Assembly: GCA_963575745.1 (NCBI GenBank) | Contig: CAUYUJ010011181.1 | Location: 362,271-426,270 of the forward strand | Direction: 5' to 3' | Length of the DNA: 64,000 bases | From: Prorocentrum cordatum | Taxonomy: Eukaryota > Sar > Dinophyceae > Prorocentrales > Prorocentraceae | Part shown: one piece after another, positions 30,475 to 41,645 of the stretch | Position numbering within the stretch: the first letter of the stretch is position 1 | Layout: the number at the start of each line of letters is the position of its first letter | The notes under the pieces: model-generated | Told to the model about the DNA's origin: nothing | The model's database searches: none | The model's input: the letters and a program-made list of their open reading frames with translations, nothing else | Made by a program: the position numbers and the translations under genes

Positions 30475-33147
30475 CTACTGCCTGCGCTTGCGAAGTTTCA
30501 AGGCGACCAAAGGCTCCCGTGAGTTGCTACATAAGAGGCCCATGCAAAATTTATTGTAGCCCTGAGCGCCTGTGCCGCATCCCGGAGCAGGGGGGCGGGG
30601 TCGTCCACGAAGGTGGGGCAGCTGTCTCTGGTGACATCGGAGATGGCCGTAATGGTGGGGTCGCAGCCAATGCACCATGAGAGAGGAGACGCAGTCCCTC
30701 CCATGCCTACTGAGCGCATGAACTTGCGTTTGGGGCCGCGATTTTTCCCTCTGTTCAGTTGCGCGCTGCGGTCGGCGAACAGGGTAGCGCGAGCGTGACG
30801 TATCCACGCGGGGAGGCCCCAGCGTTGGAGTAACTTGCCGATCCACTGCATGGAGAGGCGCTCGAAGGCTTTGTTTTGGTAGCAGAAAATGACTGCTGTG
30901 CTCGGTGCGGATGTGAGTTCGGCCGTACATTCCTGCGTGTATCCCTCTGTTGCCGCGTGGTGTCTGCCGAGCATTCTTTCCCAAGTGTCGCGTGGTGGGG
31001 GCGCCAGGCGTGGGTCTCGACCGAGATGCTCTGTGGCTGTTCTGATGTTCGGCCCGCATTGCCCGCCTTTTTTGGCCGCCTGATCCTGGGGGAGCAGTGG
31101 CTCAATCTGGGGTTCAAGCAGGTCGGCTAAAGCGGCGCCATAAAGTCGCCGAAAGCAGGTGGGTAACTGCAAGGGTCGCATGTCAATTGGCAGTTCGGCG
31201 CCCGGTTTCTTTCCGATCCACGCAAGAAGGTGCACCGAGGGACAAAGTACAGCGGCAATGTCGTGTGGACTCTGGTCAGCGACGTACCACGCTTGTGCAA
31301 TCAGGCAGGCAATGAATCGCGCGCCTGCGTGGTAAACTTCATAGGGTTATCCGCCCACGCCTGGCGCGCTGCGCGCACGAGCTAATACCAGTGAAGCAAA
31401 CCGCCCCCATCTAGGGATTGGCGCGCGGTCAAGGGCAATGGTTTTCCCGTCACTGAAGTAGCAGTCGAGAAGATCATCGGCACAGGGCGGAAGGTCTGGG
31501 GCTGTCATCCAGAAGGGACGATCAGAGATCAAGATCTGGTCAACTTCGGCGTGCTGCTCGGCCCAAATGCCGCAATTGTCCCAGATGCCGGTAACGTTGT
31601 GCAGTTTCTGAAAAATTGCCCTGCCAGTCTTGAAATGGGCTGCGAGAGGCTGTCGCTCGGCACCTGGCCCCCGTTCGGACGGCGCGAGGGCGATGGCGCG
31701 TTTCTGGGCCATCTCGAGGCCCCGTCTTCGGAGCCACAGGTTGGCTTGCACCTGTGTGAGCTCCCTCCCGCCCGGGCCGGAGCGCTCTAACCGACCGGCT
31801 AAGGGCCCAACAGGTTGCAGTGTACCCGTGTCGCGAGCAGCTTGAGCAAGCAGTGCTCCCGGGCTGGTCTGTTCACGGTTCCCGGCCCACTGCTTCCACC
31901 ACTGCTGCAGGCCCGATGACAGCATGTGTCTCCCCAGCATCACCAGAGCGGGCGGACGGGGCGGGGTGACGTCATCTCTCTGTGGCTGTTGCGGCAGATG
32001 CGGCTGGGTGTCTACTTCTTCGTCGCCGCCGTCTAGGAGATCGTGTCGGTCTGGCAATAAGCCCGCAGCCGCACGCCGCGTCCAGTCAATGGGTCGAATC
32101 ACTCTAGTGAGGTCGACCTCCGGAATGGCAACGGTTTTCGAGGTAGGTGTACAAACGCCGTAGCTCGGTGTCGGCCTCGGTGGGGAACCCTCGGAATTCT
32201 GTAGGCGTGAGTGTGTGGTCGCGTCTGGCAGGGCGACTGCCATCGGAATCGAGATGCATGATGGCATGGTCCGACAGAGAAGGCTTCCAGACCTTTCTGG
32301 TCTGATAGGCAGCCAATCATACTGTAGGGCATGCCACTCAGTCGATGGCGGAATCGCTGTCGCGGTCGACGCGAGTGGGCCCGTCTGCACGTACGATGCT
32401 TGGGCTGGTGGAGGCAAACAGATCTGCGAGATTAGCCGCGTCCTCAAATTCCCCTTCGGGTGGGTTCTCGCGCTGCAGATTGACGTCTCCCCCCCAGAAG
32501 GTTGGGGCACCGAGCGTTTCAAGTGCCTCGCGGGCCCCTTGTATGGTTTCGCTCTTGAGTGACGGTGGTAGATAAACGCTGATGAGCCTGACGCGCGTTC
32601 CTTGCGCGTCGACGTCGGCCCATGCAGCGCATCCTGGGACAAGTGTGCCAGAGGCAAACAGCGGCATTCCGTGGGGCATCTAGATGGCTGCCCCACCTGC
32701 GAGGCCACCTCCTGGTCCCCTGAACGCCGGTGTGGAGACAAGGGTGCGTGCTTGAACGAGGCTGGCCCAGACGCCACTTTCGTGCTCAGACCAGTGTGTC
32801 TCTTGTAGAAGGCAGGCGCGTTCCCTGGTGGTGATTTGAGTTAGAACAGCATGCTTGCTTTGGTTATTGTGTGCTGTGGTGCTTCGTAGGTATCGAGCGT
32901 TCCAGCATGCTAGGCGTGGTTTCCCGGTGCCGCGAGCTCTCTGGAGGCCTGCAAGCAGGTCGTCGAGAGTGAAGTCGGCGTAGAGGTCACGCCAGGTAGG
33001 GTTCTGCCACTGAGCGCTGCGGAGCGCGGCCCAGAGGGCGAGTGGCGAGCGCACCGGGGCAGCATGGCGAGCAAGGAGGTGAGTACCAGGAGGCCCCGAA
33101 GTGTCACAATCCGGGGGGCGAAATGCTGAAACCAGTTTTTGTGGCAT
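30475..33147 (-). mobile_element. Decayed non-LTR retrotransposon (LINE): APE endonuclease plus reverse transcriptase
   Basis: ORF2-type product that would nick target DNA and prime reverse transcription there. ATG at 33147. Endonuclease: RLACWNARYLRS (N motif), LLQETHWSE (~32800), RVRLISVYLPP and GGDVN (~32530), and LSDHA (SDH motif, ~32275) after a frame change. A linker includes IPRWGRFASLVLARARSAPG. RT: PYEVYHAGARFIACLI, PIDMRPLQLPTCFRRLYGAA (motif 1/2), FCYQNKAFERLSMQWI (motif A region), RSVGMGGTASPLSWCIG (motif B) and TFVDDPAP (motif C, FVDD). Breaks: TAG at 32680-32682, TGA at 32338, a frameshift at ~32330, TAA at 31347. In motif A a Tyr (codon 30879-30881) occupies the usual catalytic Asp position. 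The frame ends soon after motif C, so the thumb is missing. Dead copy. Confidence 0.8.
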
Positions 33148-33462
33148 CCTGTCCCGGCATTGTCATTTTGACTTCTCAAATTTGCAACACGTTTTTTTCG
33201 GCTTCGCCCCGCGCGCATGCGCGCGCGGGACTTGCAAAACACTTCGCGCCCACGGCGCGCCAGGGGCCAGGACGCAAGCGCGCGCACCCGCGCGCGATTG
33301 CACACTCGCTCTCGCGTTTTGCAACTGAACCCAGCATGGGGGGCAGTTGCGCGCAGCAGCCGCAAGCGAACCCGCGGCGGACAAGCGAACCATCGCCGCA
33401 GGGGCGCTCGGCACCGAGCGGCAGCGAAAGCGCAAACGCGCACGCACACGCGCACACCATGG

Positions 33463-33485
33463 TTTGAGCCAGAATGGCGATTCGG
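33463..33485 (-). other. Possible degenerate spliced-leader relic
   Basis: The minus strand ends CGCCATTCTGGCTCAAA, matching the SL 3' half (CCATTTTGGCTCAAG) with two changes. The 5' CCGTAG part is poorly kept. It lies ~315 nt upstream of the LINE ORF and directly before a short ATG frame (33461). Confidence 0.35.
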
Positions 33486-33489
33486 CAAC

Positions 33490-34250
33490 TTAAGGCACTC
33501 TCACACCCACGCACGCAACACACACAGCAACAACATCACACGCACACACACACACACGCACGCACGCACGCACGCACGCATGCACACACACACAAACAAA
33601 CACACACACACACACACGTACACCTGTTTTGCTTCGGCGGCTGGGCTGAGGTCATATCAGCGGGGCGCGCTGGATGCAACGCACGCGCCACCTCACGCAC
33701 ATGCGCTGTTCCTCAGCGAGCGTTCGTTCGGCGACGCGCTGGGCCAACAAACGCGACGCGCACGCACGCGCAACACGCGCGCACGCACGCACGCACGCAC
33801 AGGCACACGCACACACACATGCATACACACACGTACGCACACGCACAAGCACAAACACATACGCACACGCACACGCACACGGGCACCTGCACGCACGCGC
33901 GCGCGCACGCACCAGCGCACGCACAAACACACGCAAACGCACACGCACACACACACACACGCGCAAGCACACACACACACACACACGCGCAAGCACACAT
34001 ACACACATGCATACACGCAGCCACACACACATGCGCACGCACGCACACACACACACGCAAACACGCAAACACACGCACACACAGTGCGCACACACACACA
34101 CGCACACACTCACACTCGCACATACATGAAACACACATATACTTATATATATATATAAATATACACCACGTATAGCCTCTAACGGATATCTTATGTTTAT
34201 GTGTAGGCATATACAAGTATACGTATGTATATCCTGGTATACACGCATAC
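33490..34250 (+). repeat. (CA)n/(CGCA)n microsatellite block ending in (TA)n
   Basis: Some 650 bp of CACACACA and CGCACGCACGCA repeats with a short unique insert at 33625-33770, followed by TATATATA/TATACA to 34250. The long Thr/His and Val/Cys frames across it are artefacts. Confidence 0.95.
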
Positions 34251-34256
34251 GGGCAT

Positions 34257-34487
34257 CCGAGGCGCCACGGCCGCCACCCTGCGAACGAGGCGCCACGGCC
34301 GCCGCCCTGCGAACGAGGCGCCACGGCCGCCACCCTGCGAACGAGGCGTCACGGCCGCCACTTTTCGAACTAGGCGTCACGGCCGCCACCCTGCGAACGG
34401 GGCGCCCCGGCCGCCACCCTGCGAACGAGGCGCCACGGCCGCCGCCCTGCGAGCGAGGCGCCACGGCCGCCACCCTGCGAACGATCG
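34257..34487 (+). repeat. 28-bp minisatellite, 8 units
   Basis: Unit GGCGCCACGGCCGCCACCCT plus GCGAACGA, starting at 34261, 34289, 34317, 34345, 34373, 34401, 34429 and 34457. Exactly 28 bp, so reading frame rotates between units. A related 43-bp version occurs at 41525. Confidence 0.93.
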
Positions 34488-35190
34488 GCACACATGGAAG
34501 AGGGTGCCCAACTCCACCCCCCCTGGCCGCCTGCTAATGCCAACGGGCCTGCAAGGGTGCCGGGGGGCGTCGCCCCCCGCGCTTCCGGGCGGGCTCGTTT
34601 GGGGGGGCGGGGCGGACTTAAATCCTCAACTCCTCCGCCGCCAGAGGCGGGGCAAGCGGGCGGCCACGGGGGGGGGCGAGGAGGCTGCGCGGCGGCGCGC
34701 GCGGGCCTTCGCCGCGCACATGCCGACGGCGCAAAGAGGCAGGGGAGGAGGAGAAGGAAGGCCCGAAGCAACAGCAGCAATTGCAATGTGGTTGTCGAGA
34801 GCTTCTGTGCTTTCCTTGTTTGCGCGAACTATCGGCCACTTGTTGTGATTTGCCGCATGGTTTCCCCCTTTCCCCACGTCGTCCTCGTCGTCCTCATCCT
34901 CCTCGTTCCTCCCCCGCCCGCCTCCTCCGCCCCCCCCCTCCTCCTTCTCCATCTTGCGCATGATATCGTTTACCTTTTCGGGGCTGACCCTTTAGTGGCT
35001 ATACTGGCCAATTTCGTTGTGTGATTTTCGATCGCCCTCTCTGTACACATATATATATATAGTATTTGTATGTTTGCCTATTCCACGAATTTGTAGGTTA
35101 ATATGGGTACGTGTGTTGCGCCCTGTCTATGCGTGTCTGTGCAAAGGCCCTGCGCTCGACGAAGCAACTGCTGGATTCTTTCGTGTTAGC
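34488..35190. other. No gene recognised
   Basis: GC-rich spacer with a pyrimidine tract at 34870-34960. No supported frame. Confidence 0.45.
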
Positions 35191-35191
35191 G

Positions 35192-37085
35192 CTACGACAG
35201 TCCACGCAACTGAGCAAGCAATGGGCACCACCTTGTGCCAGCGAGGATGGCATAACGCAGCAGGCCCACGGCAGCTGCTGTCATGCACTGACATCGGGAT
35301 ATGCTACGCTTCATTCTACCAACCATGTCCCCATCCGAATAACATTGTGTTTTGCGGGGGTTTGCTTGGGGGCGAAGTCCAGTGCCGTGTGCAACGCCAT
35401 ATGTGCATTGGGGGTGATGTGCCACGTCCACTTATCATGTATCACTGCCTCGGTCGCCAGGGCGCTCAGACAAGCCGAGAAGTCTTCAGTGGCATCTTGC
35501 GCGCGAATCAAATCAGCAGCAGGAATAATTCGCTTTTTGTCACGATAAACGTTTTCAAACGTTACTGCGCTGCGCAGCAGTGCCAGCCTGAGCTCGCCGC
35601 GATCTCCCACCGAAGCCCCGGGGCGGAGGCATGCGTCATAGAGCCACCGAACCAGCTGCAAAGTCTGAGCACTTTTTGCCATCTGCTGTGTAAGCTTCAC
35701 CCAGTCACCACGAGGGAAAAACTCTTTCTCTTCGAATCTCGGACATGCTTGAATGCCTTTGGCTCTGCACCACGCCTTATGGCCAGCATGGGCCATATAG
35801 AACCTCTCCGATCGATTGTTTCCGGCCCAGGTTCCAGCCAGAACGAGCCCCCTCAAACGCGATGCGACTGCAATTTGGTAAACGCCGAGATCCAAAGCAC
35901 GCAGAGGGTCAACCCAAACCCTCCACACATGGAAACCAGGAATTCGGAGCAAAGGGGAAGGGCTGCCATGGGCCCGTTGCTCTCTCATGAAATTCCGATT
36001 CGTCATGAGGGTGTTGCGCAGACGGGGGCGAGATGAAAATTGAGTGAACAGCAGACGGCCTGTCCGCTTATGAGCTTCGCATAGGTGGCAGCACTCATTG
36101 GTATTGCAATGCCTGGCCAACCTCAAACTTTCCTGCAGGTATTTCCAATCCCCTCGCATCTCCGACCACACTCCCCGGTATCCCCCTGCCAGGGGCTTGC
36201 CAGCTAGAGCTGCCCGCCCTGGCTCGCATTCTGCATTGAACTGTCTGCCTCGATGGTCCACGGGGGGGTATTCACCGATCGCGATCCATTCTCGGCTCCA
36301 CACGAGAACCTCATAAAGTTGGTCCATGTCTTATCTGGATTGATCTTCGAATACTGCACCTCCGTGAACACGATTCTAGAAAAGGATAGTCTCATGGTTT
36401 TCAATCGTCCCGCTCCACAGGAGCATGATAATCGTTTCGTGGTTGAAAACTCCTGCGTCGCCCCCGTAGATACCAATGGGCACACAGCTGGTCGGAGACG
36501 TTCGAATATCTAAAACAGGGTGCTCTTGATACCACGGAGTGGTCCTCGAGGATGGGTTCCAAACTATGTTCTCCCACTCCCCCTCTTTCCTGGGCGCCTG
36601 CCATGCCTCCTTCCTCACCCCCCCCTTTCCCACTCCCCCTTGATCCGCGAGACGCGAATGTTTAGAAGAACCCGTCCTCGAGCGCTGCCAAAAAGCTTCT
36701 AATCGGCCAGGCCCCCCAACGAACATGCGGCTGAAAAGATCTAAGATCCACCTGCCTGTGCAAACTTGCGAACGTCTCATGAGGTAGAAAAAACGGTGCG
36801 CACAACCGTTTCATGAACGCCATCACTGGAAGCGGCGACTTGAAACTCAAAAACCTGCGGGGGCAACTCGCGCCAGGGTTGTCTTGATACCCATCTGCGC
36901 AGCGCTCGCTCAGCGCGCCGATCTGGCGAGAACGTCGCGAGCTGCTGCACGCGCAAAGGAACTCCAGCGCAACGATCTGCAATGGCTGAGCACAATCGGG
37001 CAAAACGTTGAACTGATGAAACTCCTTCCCCGATGAGACTGAGAAGCTCCATCTCGAGCTCGTCGGGCGAGCCCTCAAAGGCCAT
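35192..37085 (-). mobile_element. Decayed transposase-like ORF of a dinoflagellate-expanded family
   Basis: Protein-like blocks follow in order on the minus strand from ATG 37085: MAFEGSPDELEMELLSLIGE, RRWVSRQPWRELPPQVFEFQ, LPHETFASLHRQVDLRSFQP, VPIGIYGGDAGVFNHETIIM, SFSRIVFTEVQYSKINPDKT, QLYEVLVWSREWIAIGEYPP, GYRGVWSEMRGDWKYLQESL, NECCHLCEAHKRTGRLLFTQ (CxxC), IPGFHVWRVWVDPLRALDLG, and finally KTQCYSDGDMVGRMKRS. Three or more frameshifts separate them (near 36760, 36330 and 35370). From memory, this block order belongs to an abundant uncharacterised dinoflagellate family. The D-x-x-x-x-DLGV segment and final DGDMVGRMKR are suggestive of tnp2/Plavaka-type transposases (weak inference). No terminal repeats found. 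Confidence 0.5.
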
Positions 37086-37199
37086 GGCTTCAATTACATG
37101 GGAACTGGCCGAAAGAAAGTGGCTGGGATAATCACACGCAAATATCACCGAGCCTAGACGAGCTGATTCAAATGATAATTCATGTGTTGTAACTATGTA

Positions 37200-37310
37200 C
37201 ATTTTTTATGCATATATATATATGCATATATAGATATATGAATATGTACACATACATGTATTTATATTTATATATATATGTATATATATGTATATGCATA
37301 ATCCTCCTCA
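37200..37310. repeat. AT-rich TATATATG microsatellite
   Basis: Runs of TATATATATGCATATATA and ATGTATATATATGTATAT immediately upstream of the transposase-like frame. Confidence 0.85.
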
Positions 37311-37439
37311 CCCTACTCCATGTTTCTCTCACCCTGACTCTCAACTCACCCCTCTTGCGTTAGCATGTGGTGCCTTGTCCCGGGTGAGTGGGGGGCCTCG
37401 TCCAAATTATTTAATCGTTTCGCTCATTTCGCCGGCCCG

Positions 37440-37880
37440 TAATTGCCTCGCCGCTTGGGGGCCGCGTTGAGGCCTCTTGGGGGCCTCTGGGAGGCAGTTT
37501 TTGTTTTTTAACGACGACCGCCCTTGAAGCAACATTTTTACATGCTGAGTTGGGCCTTTGGGAGGCAGTTTTGAGGCCTCTTTGGGGTCAAGTTTGAGCC
37601 TATTGGGGGCCTCTCGGGGTGCCTCTTGGGGGCTTCTTGGGCCTCTTGGAGGAGTGCCTCTTGCGAGCCCATTGGGGGCCTCTTGCGGGTTGCCTCTCGG
37701 GGTGCCTCTTGCGAGCCCATTGGGGGCCTCTTTCGAGCCCATTGGGGGCCTCTTGGTTTCTCGGGGGGCCTCTCGGGGTGCCTCTTGCGAGCCCATTGGG
37801 GCCTCTTGGGGGCTTCTTGGGGCCTCCTGAAATTTGGGGCCACTTGGGGGCCTCTTGGGGCCTCTTGGAGGATCTCGAGA
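37440..37880 (+). repeat. GGGGCCTCTTGG-type repeat, internally duplicated
   Basis: TTGGGGGCCTCTTGCGAGCC occurs several times. Blocks such as GCCCATTGGGGGCCTCTTGC repeat at ~50-70 bp. Body-like region of the head-body-tail family without a recognisable head. Confidence 0.75.
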
Positions 37881-38395
37881 CTGCTGAGGAAGAGGGGAGG
37901 GTACACCGCGCAGCAAAAAGGCTGGCCAGCCCCACAGGCCAGTCCTCGGAGTACATCATTGAAAGTGCAAGCGGCTAGCTGGGTGATCCAGTCTGGAGCG
38001 CATGCACACCCAAGGCAGCGCAGGACTTTCACGCCCATAGTTCACCAGCTAGCTGCAAGAAGTCCACACAAGATATATTGTGGTGCCCCAAACAGGCCGC
38101 CGACGAGAGCATTGAGGGAGAGAAAGAGAAGAAGAGGCGAGGGAAGGAAGGAGAGAGGGAGCAGAGGGGGGAGGGTAGAAGAGAAAGGCAGATGAGAGGA
38201 GTGCAGAAGAGGCCCCAGAGGGAGGAGGAGGAGGAGGAAGAGGAGGAGGAGGAGGAGGAGGAGGAGCTGGAGGAGCTGGAGGACGACGAGGAAGAGGTGG
38301 TAGCTGTATGCTATCGTCCAAGCCTGACATATGCATGAAAATGCGGATGCATGCAGTCGCGACACAGTCGCGACATTGCCACCTCGAGCTCGAGC
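37881..38395. other. Spacer with (GGA)n tract
   Basis: AGGAGGAGG repeat at 38220-38300. No gene. The following bases contain overlapping CTCGAGCTCGAGCTC. Confidence 0.6.
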
Positions 38396-39475
38396 TCATG
38401 ACTCCTCCTTGCCATCCGTGGCATGGAGGTCGGCAGCGGCGTCGACGCCATCCGCCGTGTCGAGCTGCGCCTCCGCAGCCCTCATCTTGGCCTCGCGCTG
38501 CCCGTCAAAGACAGACGTCGGCTTCTTGATGTTCTCGCCGGGGATCCCCCGGGTCTCCAGCAAGTCCTCGCTGAGTGAATCAGAATCACCTTTGACGGAG
38601 TGGAACTTCTCGACCACGTCCGGCAAGGTTGGTCGGTCGCCTTGCAGCAGCTCGTGGAAGGTAGCAAGAGCAGACGTCACCTTGGGCTCGCTGACCCTGA
38701 TCGCATCAATCACCGACTGCTTGAACTCGTTCTGGCAGGTATCCAACGCCTTGAGCACCCAGCTGATGGCCGAAATGTCCGCCGATAACTTGTTGATCGC
38801 CACCGTAGTCAGAGAACGCGGGGAAAGGCTGGCAGGCTTCTTGGCAGCCTTAGGAGCCGACTTGGCCTTGGCCTTGGCTTTGGCCCGCGCCGGGCCCGAG
38901 TCATTCTCGATGCGGGGCTTCTCATCCTTCTCGATGCCTCGACCTAAGCTCCTCACCATATCTGCTGCCGTCCCAGCATTCATCTCATCAACGTGGCCCG
39001 TCAGAGTCGCGCTGGTCTGGCGGGCAACCTCGTCCTTGTTGCCCTCGATGTTGGCGAGTGGAACGTCGTAGATGTTGAACCTCTTGTCCCGCTTGTGCTT
39101 GGCGTCATCGCTGCGCCTCTGTTTGGCGTGCTTCAGCACGTCGTTGCAAAACTGCATCGTCTCCTCACTCGCGTGGGCATGGTACATCGCATGCACTTGA
39201 AACTTAGTTGCCCATATCATGGTATTCTTGTAGACCGACTTCGCCCAGGTGTGCCTCTCCTGGATGACCATGACCGCGCAGCTCGCATCCTGCACATACG
39301 CCTGTAGAAAGGCGAATTTGCTGGCGTTCTTCTTGGAGTCAGCCTCCCACTTGGCCACGATCTCTGACGGGGCATTCGGGCGACTGAGCGCCCGTCCGAT
39401 TGCAGAGTACAATTTCTTCCGCAAGGCAACGCCCACGTCACCAGGCACGACCGCTGCCAGGATCTGCTCCTTGAC
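38396..39475 (-). CDS. 3' exon of a lysine-rich unknown gene
   Basis: About 359 residues ending in TGA (38396): QVKEQILAAVVPGDVGVALR, KKLYSAIGRALSRPNAPSEI, VAKWEADSKKNASKFAFLQA, CAVMVIQERHTWAKSVYKNT, MYHAHASEETMQFCNDVLKH, RFNIYDVPLANIEGNKDEVA, then a basic ARAKAKAKAKSAPKAAKKPA hinge, a helical SVIDAIRVSEPKVTSALATF region and an acidic tail. Soluble and helical, with a likely nuclear localisation signal in the AKAK hinge (inference). Upstream of 39475 the frame becomes Pro/His low complexity after CTCAG, a plausible AG acceptor. No family recognised. Probably joined to the blocks at 39550 and 40180. Confidence 0.6.
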   Translation of the reverse strand, partial: VKEQILAAVVPGDVGVALRKKLYSAIGRALSRPNAPSEIVAKWEADSKKNASKFAFLQAYVQDASCAVMVIQERHTWAKSVYKNTMIWATKFQVHAMYHAHASEETMQFCNDVLKHAKQRRSDDAKHKRDKRFNIYDVPLANIEGNKDEVARQTSATLTGHVDEMNAGTAADMVRSLGRGIEKDEKPRIENDSGPARAKAKAKAKSAPKAAKKPASLSPRSLTTVAINKLSADISAISWVLKALDTCQNEFKQSVIDAIRVSEPKVTSALATFHELLQGDRPTLPDVVEKFHSVKGDSDSLSEDLLETRGIPGENIKKPTSVFDGQREAKMRAAEAQLDTADGVDAAADLHATDGKEES

Positions 39476-39549
39476 CTGAGAGGCCCAGTGGAGGTGGGGA
39501 GGAGAAGGAAGAAGTGGAGGTGGAGGATGTGTGGTGGGTGTGGTTATTG

Positions 39550-40100
39550 CCCGCGCCCGACGTCGTCGGGCGCGATGCACGTGTTTCCCTTGATGCCAGC
39601 ATCACGCACGCCCGCCTCGACCGCCACCGCGCCAGCGCCCCGCGCAGCACGAGGCCCGTCATCTGCGACTCCAGCTGCATGAGCTTCGTCGGCGCGGGCG
39701 TCATCGCATGGCTGGTCCGTGAGCTGATCCTGGGGCGCCGGCGCCTGGAGATCGTGGGCGGCGGCGGCGGTTGATGGCGCGGGCTTGGGCGGCTCTGGGA
39801 GCGCACGTCCTGGTCCGACCTTCCAGCCAGACATGATGGCCTCGAACGTATCCTCTGGCACAGTCTGAGTGTCTATGTCATCTGAGGACTCCAACATCAT
39901 TGGGAAGATACTCGGCACCATCTTGGCCCGTTGCGGCGGAGTGACGCATGCTGACCCCGCAGACGACGGGGCTGGCGAACACGCTGGTACACATGCCGAC
40001 CTTGCCGACGACGGGGCTGAGGAACGCACTGGCGCACGTGCTGACCCTGCAGACGACGGGGCTGGCGAACACGATGGAGTAGCACCCTTAAGGTGACCGA
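39550..40100 (-). CDS. Middle exon of the same unknown gene
   Basis: Begins RFGHLKGATPSCSPAPSSAG, with three 22-residue tandem Ser/Ala/Pro units (CSPAPSSAGSA-like; 66-bp repeat at 39950-40075), then a protein-like AKMVPSIFPMMLESSDDIDT, QTVPEDTFEAIMSGWKVGPG and Pro/Ala-rich linker. Near 39690 two frames compete: one continues Ala/Asp-rich, the other reads TKLMQLESQMTGLVLRGALA, which looks more like protein, so a frameshift or an intron may lie there. Function unknown. Confidence 0.45.
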
Positions 40101-40179
40101 ATCTGAAACACAAGAGGTGGACTGATAAGTCAATTCACTCGCAACCCAACTCATTGGGCACGGATGAATTAACACTTAG

Positions 40180-40477
40180 CCGCCCACCCACTGTGGTTTA
40201 GCGCGGTGACCTTCCGCTGCTTGGGGGGCCCAGCCTTCACTGCAGTGGGCGACGCTTGGACTGGAGTGAGAGGGCCAGCGGCGTCCAAACTGAGCTTCTC
40301 GATCCTAGGCTCGACCAGAGGGCGGACGATTGATGCTTGAATCTCCTGAAGCGAATCCTGCTGCGGCATCTCGTCGCCCATGGCGATCTCTGGCTTGCAC
40401 GAAGGGCGGGGGGCACAGGCTTTCGCTCTCTTGATGGGCGGAGCGCCCGTGGCGCGCATCTTCGCGTGGAGATCCAT
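40180..40477 (-). CDS. 5' exon of the same unknown gene
   Basis: ATG at 40477 opens MDLHAKMRATGAPPIKRAKA, then CAPRPSCKPEIAMGDEMPQQ, DSLQEIQASIVRPLVEPRIE and KLSLDAAGPLTPVQASPTAV, with a basic KQRKVTALNHSG end. The PPIKRAK cluster could act as a nuclear signal. The frame upstream of 40477 is low in protein character. Joined by inference to 39550 and 38396. Confidence 0.45.
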
Positions 40478-40929
40478 GCTGAGCGGGGTGGGCGGTCGGT
40501 GCCGGCGGCGCTGGAGGAGCCACAACGGCTGCGTCTGTCCGAAGTGGCCGACGACCGCAGCGCCAAAATCTGAGCGCCTGGGCGTTTCAAAATACCCGGT
40601 AAACACGCGAAAAATACACGGTCGGATATGGCATTTCCCTGTGCTTTAACAGTAGATCTCGCAAGCGTGCATTGCGCGGTCTGCAAAATACACGAAAAAT
40701 ACACGGTCCCAAAATTGAGCGTTTCTCTGTTTGATTGCAGGGAATTCGCTGTCAAGCCATAGAATTGGCAGTCAGGCAGCCCCACATCCAAACGAAGCAA
40801 CCCACGTGGAGAGACACGCGCAGACTTTAAGGCCCCGGAGGCCGCGGAGACGCGGCATTGCAGCAGTGCGAGGCCATGTCACAAGGTCTTACGAGGTACA
40901 CGTTTAGGAGCATATGTCCGGAGATCACT

Positions 40930-40937
40930 TTCTACTA

Positions 40938-40986
<49 letters not shown>

Positions 40987-41041
40987 GCTACTACTACTAC
41001 TACTACTACTACTACTATTGCTACTACCACTGTATACTACG

Positions 41042-41084
<43 letters not shown>

Positions 41085-41105
41085 GTGCTACTACTACAAC
41101 TACTA

Positions 41106-41142
<37 letters not shown>

Positions 41143-41380
41143 CGACACCACCACCACTACTTCTGCTACTACTACTACTACTACTACGACTACGACTACT
41201 ACTACCACTTCTACTACTATAATTACTACGCCTACTACTCCTACTACTACTACTCTTATTATTATCACTACCACTATTACTACGATTACTACAACAACTA
41301 CTACTACTACTACTACTACTACCACGACTGCTACTATACTACTACTACTGTAACTACTACTACTTCTTCCTCTACCGCTG

Positions 41381-41430
<50 letters not shown>

Positions 41431-41450
41431 CTACTACTATTACTACATCT
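40930..41450 (+). repeat. (ACT)n microsatellite, ~500 bp
   Basis: Nearly pure ACTACTACT with scattered GCTACT, ACCACT and TATACTACG interruptions. Confidence 0.97.
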
Positions 41451-41524
41451 GGGCATCGCAGGGCGCGGGCACGCACGGCCGGCCTGCGCAGCGAAGAAGT
41501 TCACCGCGTAAACGGATCGGGGGG

Positions 41525-41645
41525 CGGGGGCCGCGACCCTGCGACCGAATCGAAAAGGAACGAGGCGTCGCGGCCGCCACCCTGCGACCGAATCGAAAAG
41601 GACCGAGGCGTCACGGCCGCCACCCTGCGACCCAATTGGAAAAGG
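41525..41645 (+). repeat. 43-bp minisatellite related to the 28-bp array
   Basis: CCCTGCGACCGAATCGAAAA occurs at 41537, 41580 and (variant) 41623, joined to GAGGCGTCACGGCCGCCA, which is the core of the 28-bp unit at 34257. The 43-bp unit looks like that core plus a 15-bp insertion. Confidence 0.85.

Noticed and set aside
32680-32682. Stop-codon reassignment (TAG read-through), also at 15162, 15267
   Set aside because: Three TAG in decayed elements also carrying TGA, TAA and frameshifts are better explained by decay.
33217-34175. Long Thr/His and Val/Cys frames on both strands
   Set aside because: Direct translation of the CA and CGCA microsatellites.
34257-34487. CRISPR-like regular array
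   Set aside because: Units are contiguous 28-bp repeats without unique spacers, in a eukaryotic context.
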